The notes below the pieces were generated by a model. The model was not told the DNA's origin and did no database searches. It worked only from the letters and a program-made list of their open reading frames with translations. This document shows positions 14,916 through 25,815 of a stretch of DNA of 64,000 nucleotides, piece by piece (within the stretch, counting starts at the first letter, position 1; every line of letters starts with the position of its first letter). The DNA is from Leptobrachium leishanense (taxonomy: Eukaryota > Chordata > Amphibia > Anura > Megophryidae). Made by a program: the position numbers and the translations under genes. The stretch is taken from contig CM019069.1 in NCBI GenBank assembly GCA_009667805.1, positions 50,302,153 to 50,366,152 on the forward strand, read 5' to 3'.

Positions 14916-15540
14916 GGTATTGTGAAACCTTTTCTTGACAAGTGTCTGCATTTGCATATTTATATTATAAATTCGCATACTGAGGGTATGTTTGTGTGCG
15001 ATATTGTTGTAGTTTGTTCTGGATCGTTTTCCCAAGTTGTATGTGCCTTGGTTTCTATTACATTGATTGGAGTTTGACGTTTATTGCAGACAGCTGGGCA
15101 GGAGGCATTTGAATTTATTGACGACATGTTGGTTTGCAGTGACCAGCATGCACTTGGAAGTTGGTGGTGTCACCTAGAGTTGGGTCTGCTGTATAAAAAG
15201 CCTAGTTGAAAAACTGGAGGGATTTGTCAAACACTTGATGCAAATGTATCAAATCTGAGGTTTCCATTTTGAGATTTTTTTTAGTTTGGTAATGTGTCAT
15301 CAGGAAGATTGAGTTATCTGGAGTTTTTACTCTTCATGCAGAGTGCAGTGCAACATCCTACTACTCTGATTAAAGGATTATAAATCTGATCACTGTAAAC
15401 CTCTAAAGTAGGTTAAAAGCAAATGATAAGGACTCGAAGGATTGAAATCAAGCCTCTGGTTCTGCCTTGAAGCCAATAAAGATTACACATCTTAGAAATA
15501 ATTATACTGAACCTTACACTCTGATAAATCAATTTCCTTA
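14916..15540. other. Intron, no gene
   Basis: Between the Tc1 element and the 31-bp array. There is a TATAAAAAGCC word at 15193, but nothing else suggests a promoter. I see no exon or named repeat. Confidence 0.4.
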
Positions 15541-18500
15541 TCACCAACCAACCTCCAACCCACCCACCCAGTCTCCATATACACGCCGCCTTCAACCCAC
15601 CCACCCAGTCTCCATACACACGCCGCCTCCAACCCACCCACCCAGTCTCCATACAAACGCCGCCTCCAACCCACCCACCCAGTCTCCATACAAACGCCGC
15701 CTCCAACCCACCCACCCAGTCTCTACACACACACACACACAACACACACACACACACACCGCCTCCAACCTACCCAGTCTCCATACACACACACACACAG
15801 CCTCCAACCTACCCAGTCTCCATACACACACAGCCTCCAACCCACCCAGTCTCCAAACACACACACAGCCTCCAACCCACCCAGTCTCCAAACACACACC
15901 CAGTCTCCAAACACACACACAGCCTCCAACCCACCCACCCAGTCTCCATACACACACACACACCGCCTCCAACCCACCCAGTCTCCATACACACACCGCC
16001 TCCAACCCACCCAGTCTCCACACACAGTCTCCAACCCACCCAGTCTCCACACACAGTCTCCAACCCACCCAGTCTCCATACACACACACACCGCCTCCAA
16101 CACACCCAGTCTCCATACACACACACACGCACACAGCCTCCAACCCAGTCTCTCTATAAACATACACCGCTGCCTCCAACCCAGTCTCTCTATAAACACA
16201 CACACAGCCGCCTCCAACCCACCCAGTCTCTATGCACACCGCCTCCAACCCACCCAGTCTCTATGCACACCGCCTCCAACCCACCCAGTCTCTATGCACA
16301 CCGCCTCCAACCCACCCAGTCTCTATGCACACCGCCTCCAACCCAGTCTCTATGCACACCGCCTCCAACCCACCCAGTCACTATACACACCGCCTCCAAC
16401 CCACCCAGTCACTATACACACCGCCTCCAACCCACCCAGTCTCTATACACACCGCCTCCAACCCACCCAGTCTCTATACACACCGCCTCCAACCCACCCA
16501 GTCTCCACACACACACAGCCTCCAACACACCCAGTCTCCATACACACACACAGCCTCCAACCCACCCAGTCTCCACACACACACACACAGCCTCCAACAC
16601 ACCCAGTCTCCATACACACACACCCAGTCTCCATACACACTGCCTCCAACACAACCAGTCTCCATACACACACACACACCGCCTCCAACCCAACCAGTCT
16701 CCATACACACACACACACCGCCTCCAACCCAGTCTCCACACACACACACCGCCTCTAACCCAGTCTCTATACACACACACACACACCGCCTCCAACCCAG
16801 TCTCTATACACACACCGCCTCCAACCCAGTCTCTATACACACACCGCCTCCAACCCAGTCTCTATACACACACCGCCTCCAACCCAGTCTCTATACACAC
16901 ACCGCCTCCAACCCACTCTATAAACACACCGCCTCCAACCCACTCTATAAACACACACACACACCGCCGCCAACCCAGACTCTCTATACAAACGCACACC
17001 GCCTTCAACCCACCCAGTCTCTATGCACACAGCCTTCAACCCACCCAGTCTCTATGCACACCGCCTTCAACCCACCCAGTCTCTATGCACACAGCCTTCA
17101 ACCCACCCAGTCTCTATGCACACCGCCTTCAACCCACCCAGTCTCTATGCACCGCGCCTCCAACCCACCCATTCTCTATGCACGCCGCCTCCAACCCACC
17201 CAGTCTCTATGCACACCGCCTCCAACCCAGTCTCTCTATAAACACACACACACACCGCCTAACACACACACAGCCTCCAACTCAGTCTCTATACACACAC
17301 ACACCGCCTCCAACCCAGTCTCTATACACACACACACACCGCCTCCAACCCACCCAGTCTCTATGCACGACGCCTCCAACCCACCCAGTCTATGTACGCC
17401 GCCTCCAACACACCCAGTCTCTATGCACGCCGCCTCCAACCCACCCAGTCTCTATACACACCGCCTCCAACCCACCCAGTCTCTATACACACCGCCTCCA
17501 ACCCACCCAGTCTCTATACACACCGCCTCCAACCCACCCAGTCTCCACACACACACACACCGCCTCCAACCCACCCAGTCTCCACACACACACACCGCCT
17601 CCAACCCAGTCTCCATACACACACACAGAGCCTCCAACACACCCAGTCTCCACACACACACACACCGCCTCCAACACACCCAGTCTCCACACACACACCG
17701 CCTCCAACCCACCCAGTCTCCACACACACACACCGCCTCCAACCCAGTCTCCATACACACACACAGAGCCTCCAACACACCCAGTCTCCACACACACACA
17801 CACCGCCTCCAACACACCCAGTCTCCACACACACACCGCCTCCAACACACCCAGTCTCCACACACACACCGCCTTCAACCCACCCAGTCTCTATGCACAC
17901 CGCCTCCAACCCACCCATTCTCTATGCACGCCGCCTCCAACCCACCCAGTCTCTATGCACACCGCCTCCAACCCACCCAGTCTCTATGCACACCGCCTCC
18001 AACCCAGTCTCTCTATAAACACACACACACACACAGCCTCCAACACACACACAGCCTCCAACCCAGTCTCTATACACACACACCGCCTCCAACCCACCCA
18101 GTCTCTATGCACGACGCCTCCAACCCACCCAGTCTATGCACGCCGCCTCCAACACACCCAGTCTCTATGCACGCCGCCTCCAACCCACCCAGTCTCTATA
18201 CACACCGCCTCCAACCCACCCAGTCTCCACACACACACACAGCCTCCAACCCAGTCTCCATACACACACACACAGAGCCTCCAACACACCCAGTCTCCAC
18301 ACACACACACACCGCCTCCAACACACCCAGTCTCCATACACACACACCGCCTCCAACCCAGTCTCCATACACACACACACACACCGCCTCCAACCCAGTC
18401 TCCATACACACACACACACCGCCTCCAACCCAGTCTCCATACACACACACACACCGCCTCCAACCCAGTCTCTATACACACACACACACACACCGCCTCC

Positions 18501-19302
18501 AACCCAGTCTCTATACACACACCGCCTCCAACCCAGTCTCTCTATAAACACACACACACCGCCGCCAACCCAGTCTCTATACACACACACACCGCCTCCA
18601 ACCCAGTCTCTATACACACACACACACACACACACACACCGCCTCCAACCCAGTCTCTATACACACACCGCCTCCAACCCAGTCTCTCTATACACACGCA
18701 CACCGCCTTCAACCCACCCAGTCTCTATGCACGCCGCCTACAACCCACCCAGTCTCTATGCACGCCGCCTACAACCCACCCAGTCTCTATGCACGCCGCC
18801 TCCAACCCACCCAGTCTCCATACACACCGCCTCCAACCCACCCAGTCTCCATACACACAGTGCCTCCAACCCACCCAGTCTCCATACACACACACACAGC
18901 CTCCAACCCACCCAGTCTCTCTATACACACACACACACACCGCCTCCAACCCACCCAGTCTCTATGCACACCACCTCCAACCCAGTCTCTATGCACACCG
19001 CCTCCAACCCACCCAGTCACTATACACACCGCCTCCAACCTACCCAGTCTCCATACACACACAGTGCCTCCAACCCACCCAGTCTCCATACACACGCCGC
19101 CTCCAACCCACCCAGTCTCCAAACACACACACAGCCTCCAACCCACCCACCCAGTCTCCACACACACACAGCCTCCAACCCACCCAGTCTCCATACACAC
19201 ACCGCCTCCAACCCACCCAGTCTCCACACACACAGCCTCCAACCCACCCAGTCTCCATACACACACACACACACCGCCTCCAACCCACCCAGTCTCCATA
19301 CA
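15541..19302. repeat. 31-bp minisatellite, about 3.8 kb
   Basis: A tandem array whose core is CCTCCAACCCACCCAGTCTC followed by a CA-rich spacer that changes length from copy to copy. The basic period is 31 bp, seen clearly at 16232, 16263 and 16294. Variants swap TATGCACAC, TATACACAC and CCATACACA, and some lose the 4-bp ACCC, giving 27-bp units. Blocks of several units recur, for instance around 17.35 kb and 18.09 kb. The array lacks stop codons in several frames on both strands, so it yields very long nominal ORFs (up to 1,036 codons) that are only Pro/Ser/Thr/His repeats. I treat it as non-coding. Confidence 0.96.
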
Positions 19303-19319
19303 GTTTCCTTGGTTTTTTT

Positions 19320-22300
19320 CCGTTTATTTATTTTTGTTTTTCTCCACCATGTGCTTTGCTAATTAGCATGTGAATCTCCTGCCCTATTGACACAGCCCAT
19401 CCAGCTTCAGGTGTTTGCATTTAGGCAGTTAAAAAGTAATCAGTCCGCCCTTTATAACATTTAAGACCAGCTCCACTGAGCCTTGGGTCCTGTGACATCT
19501 TCAAGTGGCATCTTAAGTGGACGCTCAGAGTTGATTCCTGGAGTTGCGGGACTGGAGGAAGGAACTGCAAGGCCCACTTTTACTCTGGGTAAACGCACGT
19601 CTATATCATGCTTTCTCTCACGCTTCTGCTCTTTACTTCTACCTTTCTCCTTAAATGGAACTCCTGCCCCTCTACCACCGACCCCTACACTATCTGCATC
19701 TCTCCCTCCCTCCTCTCGTCCCACATGATGGCCTCACATGAGCTCCTTTGTTTCCTCAGAACATGGTCTCCCTCTAACTCTCGTGCTGCCAATCACTCCC
19801 ACTCCCACAAATCCCATTCCCACCTTCTCTTTCTCACCTTCCTGCTGTTACTCTATTCAGGTGACATATCCCCTAACCCTGGCCCCACAACACATCCAAT
19901 ACTTCCATCTCATCCTATCTCCATCGCACATAAATCACCCCCCTGCAAGCCCAGCAACCTCATTCCCATAATCCCTCAGCGCCTGTCCTCTTTCTCCTGC
20001 GCCCTCTGGAACGCTCGCTCTGTGTGCAACAAACTCACAGCAATCCATGACCTCTTCCTTTCAAACTCCTTCAACCTCCTAGCTTTAACTGAAACCTGGC
20101 TAACTCCCTCTGACACGGCCTCCGTTGCTGCTCTCTCACATGGCGGTCTACACTTGAGCCATACCCCCAGACCGGGTGAGAGAAATGGTGGCGGGGTCGG
20201 AATCCTGCTCTCTCCCACCTGCACCTACCAGCATCTCCCTCCACCCCCATCCCTCTCCTTCTCCTCCTTCGAGACACACTGCATCCGCCTGTTCTCTCCT
20301 CTGGCTCTCAGGGTGGCAGTCATCTACCGCCCACCGGGACCAACCTCCCAGTTCTTTGACCACTTTGCTACCTGGCTTTCTCACTTCCTGTCTTCTAATC
20401 TTCCATGCCTAATTCTCGGCGACTTCAACATTCCCATTGACGATCCTTCCGCCCCGGCTGCCTCCAAACTTCTTTCACTCACATCCTCCCTTGGACTCAC
20501 ACAATCCTCCCTCCTCCCTACCCACCGCGATGGTCACGCTATTGACCTTGTCTTTTCCAACCTCTGCTCCATTTCTGAGTTCAACTGTCGCCCTTTCCCC
20601 ATCTCTGCTCACCACCTTCTCTCTTTCAACCTATCTGGACTTCCTAAACACCCTGCTCCCCCACCCCGCACACACACTCGCAGAAATCTACATGCTGTGG
20701 ACCCCCATCAATTCTCCAACCTACTTCACCACCTCCCTCATACCTCATCCTTCACCTGCCCTGATGCTGCCACTAATCACTACAACACTACTCTTATCTC
20801 TGCTCTAGACACTCTTGCTCCTCTTCGACTCTGTAAGGCCCCACGCCGCCAGCTTCAGCCCTGGCACACCCTCCAGACACGCTACCTGCAAAGATGCTCC
20901 CGCACTGCAGAGCGTGCCTGGAGGAAATCCCGCTCTGAAGCTGATTTTGTTCACTTCAAGTTTATTCTCCGGTCATACACCTCTGCCCTCCACTTGGCCA
21001 AACAATCCTTCTTCTCATCTCTTATATCTACGCTGTCCTCCAACCCTAAACGGCTCTGGTCCACCTTCAACACCCTCCTCTACCCACCTGCACCTCCCCC
21101 CACAGCTGCCTTCAGCGCTCAAGACCTGGCAGACTACTTCCTCAGTAAAACTCTAACTATCAGAAGCAACATCCCAACACAAGATAGTTATCTGCCACCT
21201 CCACTCCCACAGGTCCCCTCTGCCACCCTCTGCCGCTTCCTCCCAGCCACTGAGGAGGAAGTCAATTCCTTATTGTCCTCACATCTCACCACGTGCCCGC
21301 TTGACCCCATTCCCTCACATCTAATTCCTCCCCTCTCCTCCTCCCTCACCCCTGCTCTCACACACATCTTCAACCTATCTCTCTCCACTGGCTCCTTTCC
21401 ATCCGCCTTCAAACACGCGCTAGTTACCCCTTTACTAAAGAAACCATCCCTAGATCCCAACTCTCCATCCAACTACCGCCCTGTATCCCTGCTTCCCTTC
21501 ACATCAAAGCTCTTAGAAAAACTAGTCTTCAACCGCCTCTCCCTCTTCCTGTCCTCCAATTCCCTACTTGACCCCCTGCAATCTGGCTTCCGTCCCCTAC
21601 ACTCAACTGAAACTGCCCTCACCAAAGTCACCAACGACCTCCTAACTGCTAAAAAACACGGCCACTATTCTATTCTCATCCTGCTTGACCTCTCGGCTGC
21701 TTTTGACACTGTTGACCACCCCTCCTTCTACAGACCCTCAACTCTCTGGGTCTCGGTGACACTGCACTCGCTTGGGTCGAATCCTATTTATCCAACAGGT
21801 CCTTCTGTGTGTCCTTTGCTGGTAACTCCTCCTCCTCATTGCCTCTATCTGTTGGTGTACCTCAAGGCTCTGTCCTTGGTCCTCTGCTCTTTTCCATCTA
21901 CACCTCCTCCCTGGGCAAAATCATCAACAGCTTTGGCTTCAATTACCACCTCTACGCTGATGACACTCAGATCTACCTCTCTACCCCTGATCTCTCTCCC
22001 CCTGTCCTTTCAAAAGTCAGTGACTGTTTATCTGGCATCTCCTCCTGGATGGCCTCCCACCACCTAAAGATCAACATGTCGAAGACTGAACTCCTACTTA
22101 TTCCTCCCTCCAATGCCTCCCCACCTCCTGACTTCTCTATCACGGTGGAGGGTATCACCATTTCCCCATCAAACCAAGTTCGCTGTCTTGGAGTTACACT
22201 TGACTCTGCTCTTTCCTTCATCCCCCACATCAAGTCTCTTTCCTCCTCCTGCCGATACCAACTGCGTAATATTTCCAGAATTCGGCCATTTCTTACCGCT

Positions 22301-22526
22301 GTCGCCACAAAACAACTCATACACGCCCTGGTAATCTCCCGACTCGACTATTGCAATAATCTCTTATCTGGCCTCCCTCTGTCCCGCCTCTCCCCCCTAC
22401 AATCCATCCTGAACGCCTCCGCCAGACTAATTCACCTCACCCGCCGCTCTGTCTCTGCCGCTCCCCTCTGCGAGTCCCTTCACTGGCTCCCCATCCACTG
22501 CAGAATTAAGTTCAAAATCCTTATCC
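19320..22526 (+). mobile_element. L2-type LINE, 3'-truncated
   Basis: A non-LTR retrotransposon with a likely 5' untranslated region from about 19320-19440, then one long reading frame with endonuclease and reverse transcriptase. It matches the copy at 53025-53930 up to AAAATCCTTATCC and then departs at 22527, so its last 0.5 kb, including the 3' tail, is missing. Loss of the 3' end is not what target-primed reverse transcription gives and points to a later deletion or rearrangement. The left end is not sharply defined because it abuts the 31-bp array. Confidence 0.88.
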
Positions 22527-22528
22527 AG
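19608..22528 (+). pseudogene. L2-type LINE polyprotein: AP endonuclease plus reverse transcriptase
   Basis: The frame opens at 19608. It carries a hydrophobic leader and a 2A-like motif (DISPNPGP), then an apurinic-type endonuclease with [35 protein letters not shown] and SAHHLLSF (about 19990-20640). A linker rich in R/S and a reverse transcriptase follow, with [21 protein letters not shown] and [13 protein letters not shown] (about 21465-21720). One base is lost near 21717-21721. The reading then continues in the next frame with [13 protein letters not shown] and [11 protein letters not shown]; the YADD active site is at 21953-21964. The protein nicks target DNA and copies its RNA there. 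The frameshift before YADD and the missing C-terminus make this copy defective. Confidence 0.9.
19860..19886 (+). other. 2A-like ribosome-skipping motif in the LINE
   Basis: Reads [15 protein letters not shown] at the translated level: a hydrophobic stretch then G-D-I-x-x-N-P-G-P. The NPGP core and the preceding D-I match the 2A consensus D(V/I)ExNPGP except for the Glu. 2A-like motifs are known near the N-terminus of some APE-type LINE proteins, where they can split the product during translation. Whether this variant works is unknown. Confidence 0.6.
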
Positions 22529-22794
22529 AAGGCAGACCTCCAAATGTATTACTTTTACTATTAAATGTAACGTAAAAGTAATCATGGGTCATTACTGCCC
22601 ACTATGCTGATCAGCTCTGCCAGCGTGTCAAGTGAAGAGTTATTAAGGAAAACGCAGGATTGATTAATGTGCGCACATAAAGAACGCTTTAATTATTTCT
22701 TTGACATTCAATTTTCTTTACAAGTCATTCTGTTCTTCACAGCCGACGATCTCGCTGTTGGCAGACAAAGAAAATTTTGTTCTCCTAAAATCAT
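22527..22794. other. Short intronic stretch
   Basis: Contains a small inverted pair, ATTACTTTTAC / GTAAAAGTAAT (22550-22585), probably the edge of an old DNA transposon at the LINE breakpoint. Nothing coding. Confidence 0.4.
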
Positions 22795-22812
22795 CTCGAA
22801 AGTGGGCATTTT

Positions 22813-24395
22813 TTTTTTTTTTTTTTTATTCAAATTGTTTTTATTTGAAAAGAAGTCAGCTGAACAACAAAGAATAATATAGAGGACATCACATAAGAAA
22901 GACCTATAAGGCAGGTAAAAATTGTGAACGGCAACGATAGAACAGTTAGCAAGTCCGGGTGAGGGAGCGTCAAAACGGTAGAGAGAGAAAAAAAAAGGGG
23001 GGGGGCAGGGGAGAGAAAGCAAATGGCCAGAAGTGTGACGTTCCCGGCTCACTCCTGGGACAAAATCCATAGAAGGCCGTGGAAGAAAAATGTCACGGGG
23101 CCAGGGTACCTAAGGGCCAGGCATGACAGGCAGAGCCATGGTAGCCGCCATGGTGGCTCACCTCAGGACAACCCAAAATCGCTGGGGAGGAAGGAAGGGG
23201 GGGGGGAAGGGGTAGAGGTAGGGAGGAAGGGGGGGGGAAACACACACACCTCCCCGAACAAGAAAACGAGAATGCAGATTGTCCAGACGCAAAGAGTCCT
23301 AAAAGATAATGTCCATCAGACATAACAAGTCCTCCAATATGAATGTGGGGGGGGCATAAGACCCCTGATCATCAGTGTGACAAATATTAAGTCATGGGGG
23401 GGGGTGTAACTCAACCGGGATCGGTGTCCCCAGCCACGACATCTGCGGAGACCCGAACCTGTGGGGATACGGTAGACATACTCAGAAGAGGAAACAGAGT
23501 CCAGGCCTCCTCCGGGGTCGCCGCAGTGTGAGGGATGTTACCACGAATAATCACCAGAGATCCTGCTACTCCCCAGCGATAGCGGATTCCCTCGGATCGC
23601 AATCGAGCCGTCACATCGCGGAACCTGCGCCGGGCCATGAGCGTCAGGAAGGGTAGGTCAGCGAAAAGGGACAAGCGGTTCGATTCAAAAATAAAAGGAG
23701 TGCGAGTCTCAGGTAGAGCCATCAAGTGTAGTTTAGCTGAAAGGTCTATAGCGACCGCGATGATGTCCCTTGGTGCCTCCGCCGGTGCTGTTTTGCAAAT
23801 GCGGGCCGCAGTACCAAAAATTCCAGGAGCATCCGGTGGCAGATGCAAAAAGTGGCGAGCCACTCGGTTAAGACCCGGTGGTACAGACCCGGTGTCCGCT
23901 GGCTCCACACAGGTATCACCGGTCGGAGTCGGGACCTCCCTCGCCATGGTATCTACCTGGGTGTTTGGTAAGGGCTCCAGCTCCGTCGGGCCGCCATCTG
24001 CTTTCCCGCCCAAAAAACATCCTGTCGTCGCCTCAGACCTCCTCCCATCGAGACTCTAATGTCTCCCTGAAGGGGGCCCTCCGTCTCCTCGGTCTTTTAC
24101 CGCTTTTCTTCCCCATCTTGTCTCGACGTCCGAGAAACCGCAGCCGGAAGCAGTGGTGTATCCAACCAGGTCTCAAGATGGCCGCCACCTCCTAGGCCGC
24201 AGATATCGGTGAAATCACAGGTACCGGGTAGTCTAAAAGAAAAGTTGCAGGGACACCTCCCCAGCCTGCCAGCAGCACTGGGGTCCAATAGATTTGCAGT
24301 CAAGAGGAAAGCCGTACTAATAATCAGCAATAAAGAGCAATTCAGCGAGGCGCACATCCAAAGCACGACTTCCTCCGCTGCGAGTCAGCTCCGCC
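22813..24395 (-). mobile_element. L1-type retrocopy with ORF1 only
   Basis: A minus-strand insertion flanked by an 18-bp target duplication, CTCGAAAGTGGGCATTTT, at 22795-22812 and 24396-24413. It ends in a poly-A tail (the T run at 22809-22827 on the plus strand) preceded by AATAAA-type signals (ATAAAAACAATTTGAATAAA). Order on the minus strand: a GC-rich 5' leader, an ORF1-like coding region, about 580 bp of C/T-rich untranslated sequence, then poly-A. There is no ORF2. This is the layout of 'half-L1' elements. Confidence 0.85.
23411..24116 (-). pseudogene. L1 ORF1-like RNA-binding protein, shortened
   Basis: Starts at the ATG 24116-24114 (MGKKSGKRPRRRRAPFRETL, a basic N-terminus) and shifts frame within 100 bases. 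The open part from 24013 to 23411 ends with a region like the L1 ORF1p C-terminal domain: PRDIIAVAIDLSAKLHLMAL, then LFADLPFLTLMARRRFRDV, IRYRWGVAGSLVI and ATPEEAWTLF. The long coiled coil that normally precedes this domain in L1 ORF1p is not visible, so it is shorter than usual. ORF1p coats L1 RNA during retrotransposition. The gene is probably non-functional. Confidence 0.72.
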
Positions 24396-24413
24396 CTCGA
24401 AAGTGGGCATTTT

Positions 24414-25140
24414 AACCCTTTACGTGCAATTCTCTAAGCAGGGGCAATTAAAAATCCACAAAACTAAACGTGCGTTTCATTTTATAGAGTACTGTAAACC
24501 TTCGTTTTTATATATGCCATAATTCAGCATGTACGCTACGGCGATTAAATATAATGTGACGCTGAACATTTCCTTAAAGCGGGTTTCTAGGTTTAATAGG
24601 TTCAGCTTTTTAAAGGAAATTATACCATAAGGGTGTTACATTAAAAAACATTTGTAGGAGTTAGGAGCCTTAAATCTTTAACCCTTTCATTACCAAGTGC
24701 TTTTTTGTTCTAAAAAAAATATATGCAACGTTTGTAAGAAATGTGTCAACAACACAAATGTTGAGTAAAATGGAAACTTTAGATAAATAGTTAAAAAGAT
24801 TAAATAAAACGTCTCAGGTTAAAATGAGACGTTTTAAATGGGTAAATTTACATGTGTTAACAGAACTATAGCTAGGATTAAAAGTTCTTTACTCCGGATG
24901 GTGTCCCATATTTTACACAATTTCACATGGGGGTCTACATTATCAGCATACAGCATGACCTTTGTGCTACATACATTAAATGTGATAAAAGATAGATATT
25001 ATCATTGCTTATGGGCATTTGTAGTGATCACAACGGCTACGGAACTTGTTAGCGCTTTATAAAAACTTGTAACTGTAAAGGGATTATTAGCAATGCAGCT
25101 TTCAAAAATCACAAACACAATTTAAAGATAACATGCACAG
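24414..25140. other. Intron, no gene
   Basis: AT-rich. TTAACCCTTT words at 24412 and 24679 resemble the ends of the TTAA-flanked repeats at 46-49 kb, and a GCGCTTTATAAAAACTTGTAAC word at 25051 recurs at 44020. These may be worn repeat edges. No exon seen. Confidence 0.4.
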
Positions 25141-25142
25141 GG

Positions 25143-25569
25143 GATGTTATGTGGGTGATCCGTGTCCACGTGCAGAATGCTCCCCTCCTCGTCAGTATCT
25201 AGAAGAACTAGAACTAGTATCTAGTGAAACACAGGCAATAACACTCAAGAGATTCTTGCAGTTTCAACCCAAAATGGAGACTGAGTTTATTTTCACTTTA
25301 GACACACACACACAGGGGAATGTACAGAAACAATAGGAACACGCCCAGCATTGCAACAATGGTTTAGGGAGTAGCACAGGGAGTAGGAATCTGGTTACAA
25401 CTGTGTCCACGGGGGAGGGTGATGCAAGCATTGCCACACAAAGGAATCCACTACTTACAAGGGGTGTATGCTATACACAACAGGCTAGTAATACAGAGAT
25501 CACACTATAAAGAGCAATGAAATGGAAGAAAAAATAAATGCAAATAAACATTGAAGCGGTTGTTTCGTC
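25143..25569 (+). mobile_element. Solo-LTR-like repeat, copy 2
   Basis: Shares GGAGACTG(A/G)(G/C)TTTATTTTCA, AAATAAATGCAAATAAAC and the TGTTTCGTCA terminus with 6702-7269. CAGGGG occurs just before the start (25138-25143) and directly after the end (25570-25575), a possible target duplication. No coding content. Confidence 0.5.
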
Positions 25570-25735
25570 ACAGGGGGCTCCTCGTTTCTGTGTAGTCCTA
25601 TGGACGTCATGGCTCACTCTTAATAGAACTGATAATAGGAGGAGGAGGAAGGGCACTACTGGTTAAAGGTTTGTAAAAGTTTTCCATTAGTTGCCAGAAG
25701 AACAAAGTGATATATATGATGGAATTTCTATACTT

Positions 25736-25815
25736 ATAATTTTACAGACATTTTCTGTCACAATATGAAGATGGAGGCATCTTCATATTGTGACAGAAAA
25801 TGTCCGTAAAATTAT
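25736..25815. repeat. 38-bp-arm hairpin with 4-nt loop
   Basis: The left arm 25736-25773 and right arm 25778-25815 are inverse copies with one mismatch (A against G at the ACAGAC/ACGGAC position), separated by GAGG. Either strand could fold into a near-perfect stem. It could be a mini-inverted repeat, a hairpin-RNA source or a palindrome made by a replication event; the sequence alone does not decide. Confidence 0.9.

Noticed and set aside
15193..15203. TATAAAAAGCC as a promoter
   Set aside because: A single TATA-like word in an AT-rich intron without downstream gene or other promoter elements.
16263..19373. A 1,036-codon open reading frame, and others of 771 and 408 codons
   Set aside because: They are products of the 31-bp tandem array. 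All frames of both strands are similarly open, the sequence is a simple repeat, and there is no start context, splice site or similarity to a known protein.
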